Assembly: GCA_934204655.1 (NCBI GenBank)
Contig: CAKPZJ010000011.1
Coordinates: forward strand, 13,400-77,399
Direction of reading: 5' to 3'
Source of the DNA: an uncultured Prevotella sp.
GTDB lineage: Bacteria; Bacteroidota; Bacteroidia; Bacteroidales; Bacteroidaceae
Length of the DNA: 64,000 nucleotides
Both the position numbers and the translations under genes were made by a program. The notes under the pieces were generated by a model that saw only the letters and a program-made list of their open reading frames with translations, searched no databases and was not told the DNA's origin. This document shows positions 62,569 through 64,000 of the stretch, piece after piece. Within the stretch, counting starts at the first letter, position 1. The number at the start of each line of letters is the position of its first letter.

Positions 62569-64000
62569 ATGCCAGTACAAAGTGAAGCTGCCCTCGAAAA
62601 CGGACTTATAGACACTCTTCAAAAGATGAACTACGAGTATGTTCATATTGAAGAGGAGAAGAACCTGTCTGCCAATTTCAAGAAACAGTTGGAGAAACAC
62701 AACAAGAAGAAATTGGAAGAACTTGGTCGCACTGAGTTTACGGAGGCTGAGTTTGAAAAGATACTAATCTATCTTGAAGGTGGTACTCGCTTTGAAAAGG
62801 CAAAGAAACTGCGTGACCTCTTTCCGCTTGAACTGGAAAGCGGTGAACGCCTGTGGGTGGAGTTCTTGAACCGCACTCACTGGTGTCAAAACGAGTTTCA
62901 AGTTTCCAATCAGATTACGGTTGAGGGCAGAAAGAAATGCCGTTACGATGTGACGATACTTATCAATGGTCTGCCTTTGGTTCAGATAGAACTGAAGCGC
63001 AGAGGAGTGGAACTGAAACAAGCATACAACCAGATACAACGCTATCACAAGACTTCCTTCCACGGACTGTTTGACTATATCCAGCTGTTCGTCATATCCA
63101 ACGGCGTGAACACCCGCTATTTCGCCAACAATCCTAACAGTGGATATAAGTTCACATTTAACTGGACTGATGCCGCCAACGTTCCGTTCAACGACTTGGA
63201 GAAGTTTGCCACTGTGTTCTTCGACAAGTGTACATTGGGAAAGATTATTGGCAAGTACATTGTGCTGCATGAGGGAGAGAAGTGCATGATGGTGCTTCGC
63301 CCTTACCAGTTCTATGCCGTGGAGAAGATTCTCGACCGTGTGGAAAACTCTAATGATAACGGCTATATATGGCATACAACAGGAGCAGGCAAAACCTTGA
63401 CTTCTTTCAAGGCAGCCCAACTCGTATCCGAGTTGGACGATGTGGATAAGGTTATGTTCGTGGTAGACCGCCACGACCTTGACACGCAGACCCAAGCCGA
63501 ATACGAGGCTTTTGAGCCTGGTGCCGTTGACAGTACCGACAACACAGACGAATTGGTGAAGCGTCTGCACAGCAATTCAAAGATTATCATTACCACCATA
63601 CAGAAACTCAATGCCGCTGTCAGTAAGCAGTGGTATAGCAGTCGTATTGAGGAAATACGCCATTCTCGCATCGTGATGATCTTCGATGAATGTCATCGAA
63701 GCCATTTCGGAGAATGTCACAAGAATATCGTGAAGTTCTTCGACAACACGCAGATATTCGGTTTTACAGGCACACCGATCTTTGTAGAGAATGCGGTGGA
63801 CGGACATACCACAAAAGAAATCTTCGGCAACTGTCTTCATAAATACCTTATAAAGGATGCCATTGCCGACGAAAACGTGCTTGGCTTCCTTGTGGAGTAT
63901 TACCATGGTAATGAGGATGTGGACAATGCCGACCAAGACCGCATGACGGAGATAGCAAAATTTATCCTTAATAATTTCAATAAGTCAACATTCGATGGAG
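62569..64000 (+). CDS. hsdR: Type I restriction enzyme R subunit, C-terminus beyond the window
   Basis: Read by hand; 477 residues are visible with no stop. N-terminal nuclease domain with a PD-(D/E)XK-like site: CRYDVTILINGLPLVQIELK (near residues 124-143) and QAYNQIQRY. Motor domain: HTTGAGKTLTSF (Walker A, near 267), VDRHDLDTQ, IIITTIQKLN, IFDECHRSHFGE (DEAD-like box, near 371) and FGFTGTPI. This is the translocase and nuclease subunit of a type I system; hsdM and hsdS should lie further right. Its AT-rich composition contrasts with the core genes. Confidence 0.93.
   Translation, partial: MPVQSEAALENGLIDTLQKMNYEYVHIEEEKNLSANFKKQLEKHNKKKLEELGRTEFTEAEFEKILIYLEGGTRFEKAKKLRDLFPLELESGERLWVEFLNRTHWCQNEFQVSNQITVEGRKKCRYDVTILINGLPLVQIELKRRGVELKQAYNQIQRYHKTSFHGLFDYIQLFVISNGVNTRYFANNPNSGYKFTFNWTDAANVPFNDLEKFATVFFDKCTLGKIIGKYIVLHEGEKCMMVLRPYQFYAVEKILDRVENSNDNGYIWHTTGAGKTLTSFKAAQLVSELDDVDKVMFVVDRHDLDTQTQAEYEAFEPGAVDSTDNTDELVKRLHSNSKIIITTIQKLNAAVSKQWYSSRIEEIRHSRIVMIFDECHRSHFGECHKNIVKFFDNTQIFGFTGTPIFVENAVDGHTTKEIFGNCLHKYLIKDAIADENVLGFLVEYYHGNEDVDNADQDRMTEIAKFILNNFNKSTFDG

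Noticed and set aside
63363..63936. Minus-strand frames in the right-hand region
   Set aside because: Antisense to hsdR, whose nuclease and motor motifs are clear.

Overview
The window looks like a chromosomal segment of a Bacteroidales bacterium, probably Prevotellaceae or a close relative. The evidence is: nearly every transcription unit starts behind a TAnnTTTG -7 box (often with TTG about 19-21 bp upstream), purine-rich ribosome binding sites are scarce, and the gene content is typical of the group (PorE-like T9SS lipoprotein, fimbrillin-like/BACON lipoproteins, ExbB/ExbD/ExbD cluster, DUF5056/DUF6249 flanking an ECF sigma factor, GH115- and GH106-type glycosidases, DUF3316). The central ~57 kb is GC-rich. 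Both ends (1-~4.4 kb and ~62-64 kb) are visibly AT-richer and carry defence-type genes, so the window reads as a conserved chromosomal block bracketed by two accessory regions.

Left accessory end (1-4205, all minus): a Sel1-repeat protein, a DUF262-HNH protein of the GmrSD/SspE type, and, 5 bp after it, a Upf1-like SF1 helicase that runs off the window. Then comes a core stretch (4.4-12.6 kb): a GH115-like protein that appears to lack the middle of its catalytic domain, trmB, a threonine-aldolase-like lyase, ilvE, xseA/xseB and a subtilase. A 1.2-kb repeat-rich gap follows.

13.7-21.1 kb is one compact eight-gene plus-strand run: MATE exporter, cytidylate-kinase-like protein, small phosphoesterase, rmlB, purT, and an FdtA-like ketoisomerase, N-acyltransferase and FdtB-like aminotransferase. 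Apart from purT, the sugar genes describe synthesis of a dTDP-3-(acyl)amino-3,6-dideoxyhexose. Two tandem deoxynucleoside kinases follow, then DUF4250, a small unknown, a DUF3332 lipoprotein, topB, an acyltransferase-3 protein and a PorE-like protein. 29.6-31.3 kb is an ECF sigma cassette; 31.4-34.1 kb is rsmF-like/thyA/folA; 34.5-37.4 kb has an Lrp regulator and an ExbB/ExbD operon.

37.6-47.7 kb holds surface proteins: a calcineurin-like phosphoesterase, a broken ArnT-like glycosyltransferase, and two operons in which a 63-69 residue acidic-tailed peptide is coupled to a fimbrillin-like/BACON lipoprotein; the second also carries a fimbrillin-like domain fused to a paralogous phosphoesterase. 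48.7-61.8 kb returns to DUF2023/flavodoxin, a second MATE, a candidate stand-alone small RNA, an FKBP lipoprotein, glyS, a GH106-like hydrolase, parC, DUF3316 and an S41 peptidase. tRNA-Leu(UAG) marks the right boundary; beyond it are an XRE regulator and the first part of a type I restriction HsdR.

The intergenic spaces are unusual. Three dispersed repeat families fill almost all of them: R1 (promoter-like, about 50-60 bp), R2 (nested palindromes of 220-350 bp) and R3 (about 90-bp inverted-repeat cores with internal 20-bp direct repeats, flanked by A-rich purine/pyrimidine tracts). No rRNA, insertion sequence or CRISPR array was seen.
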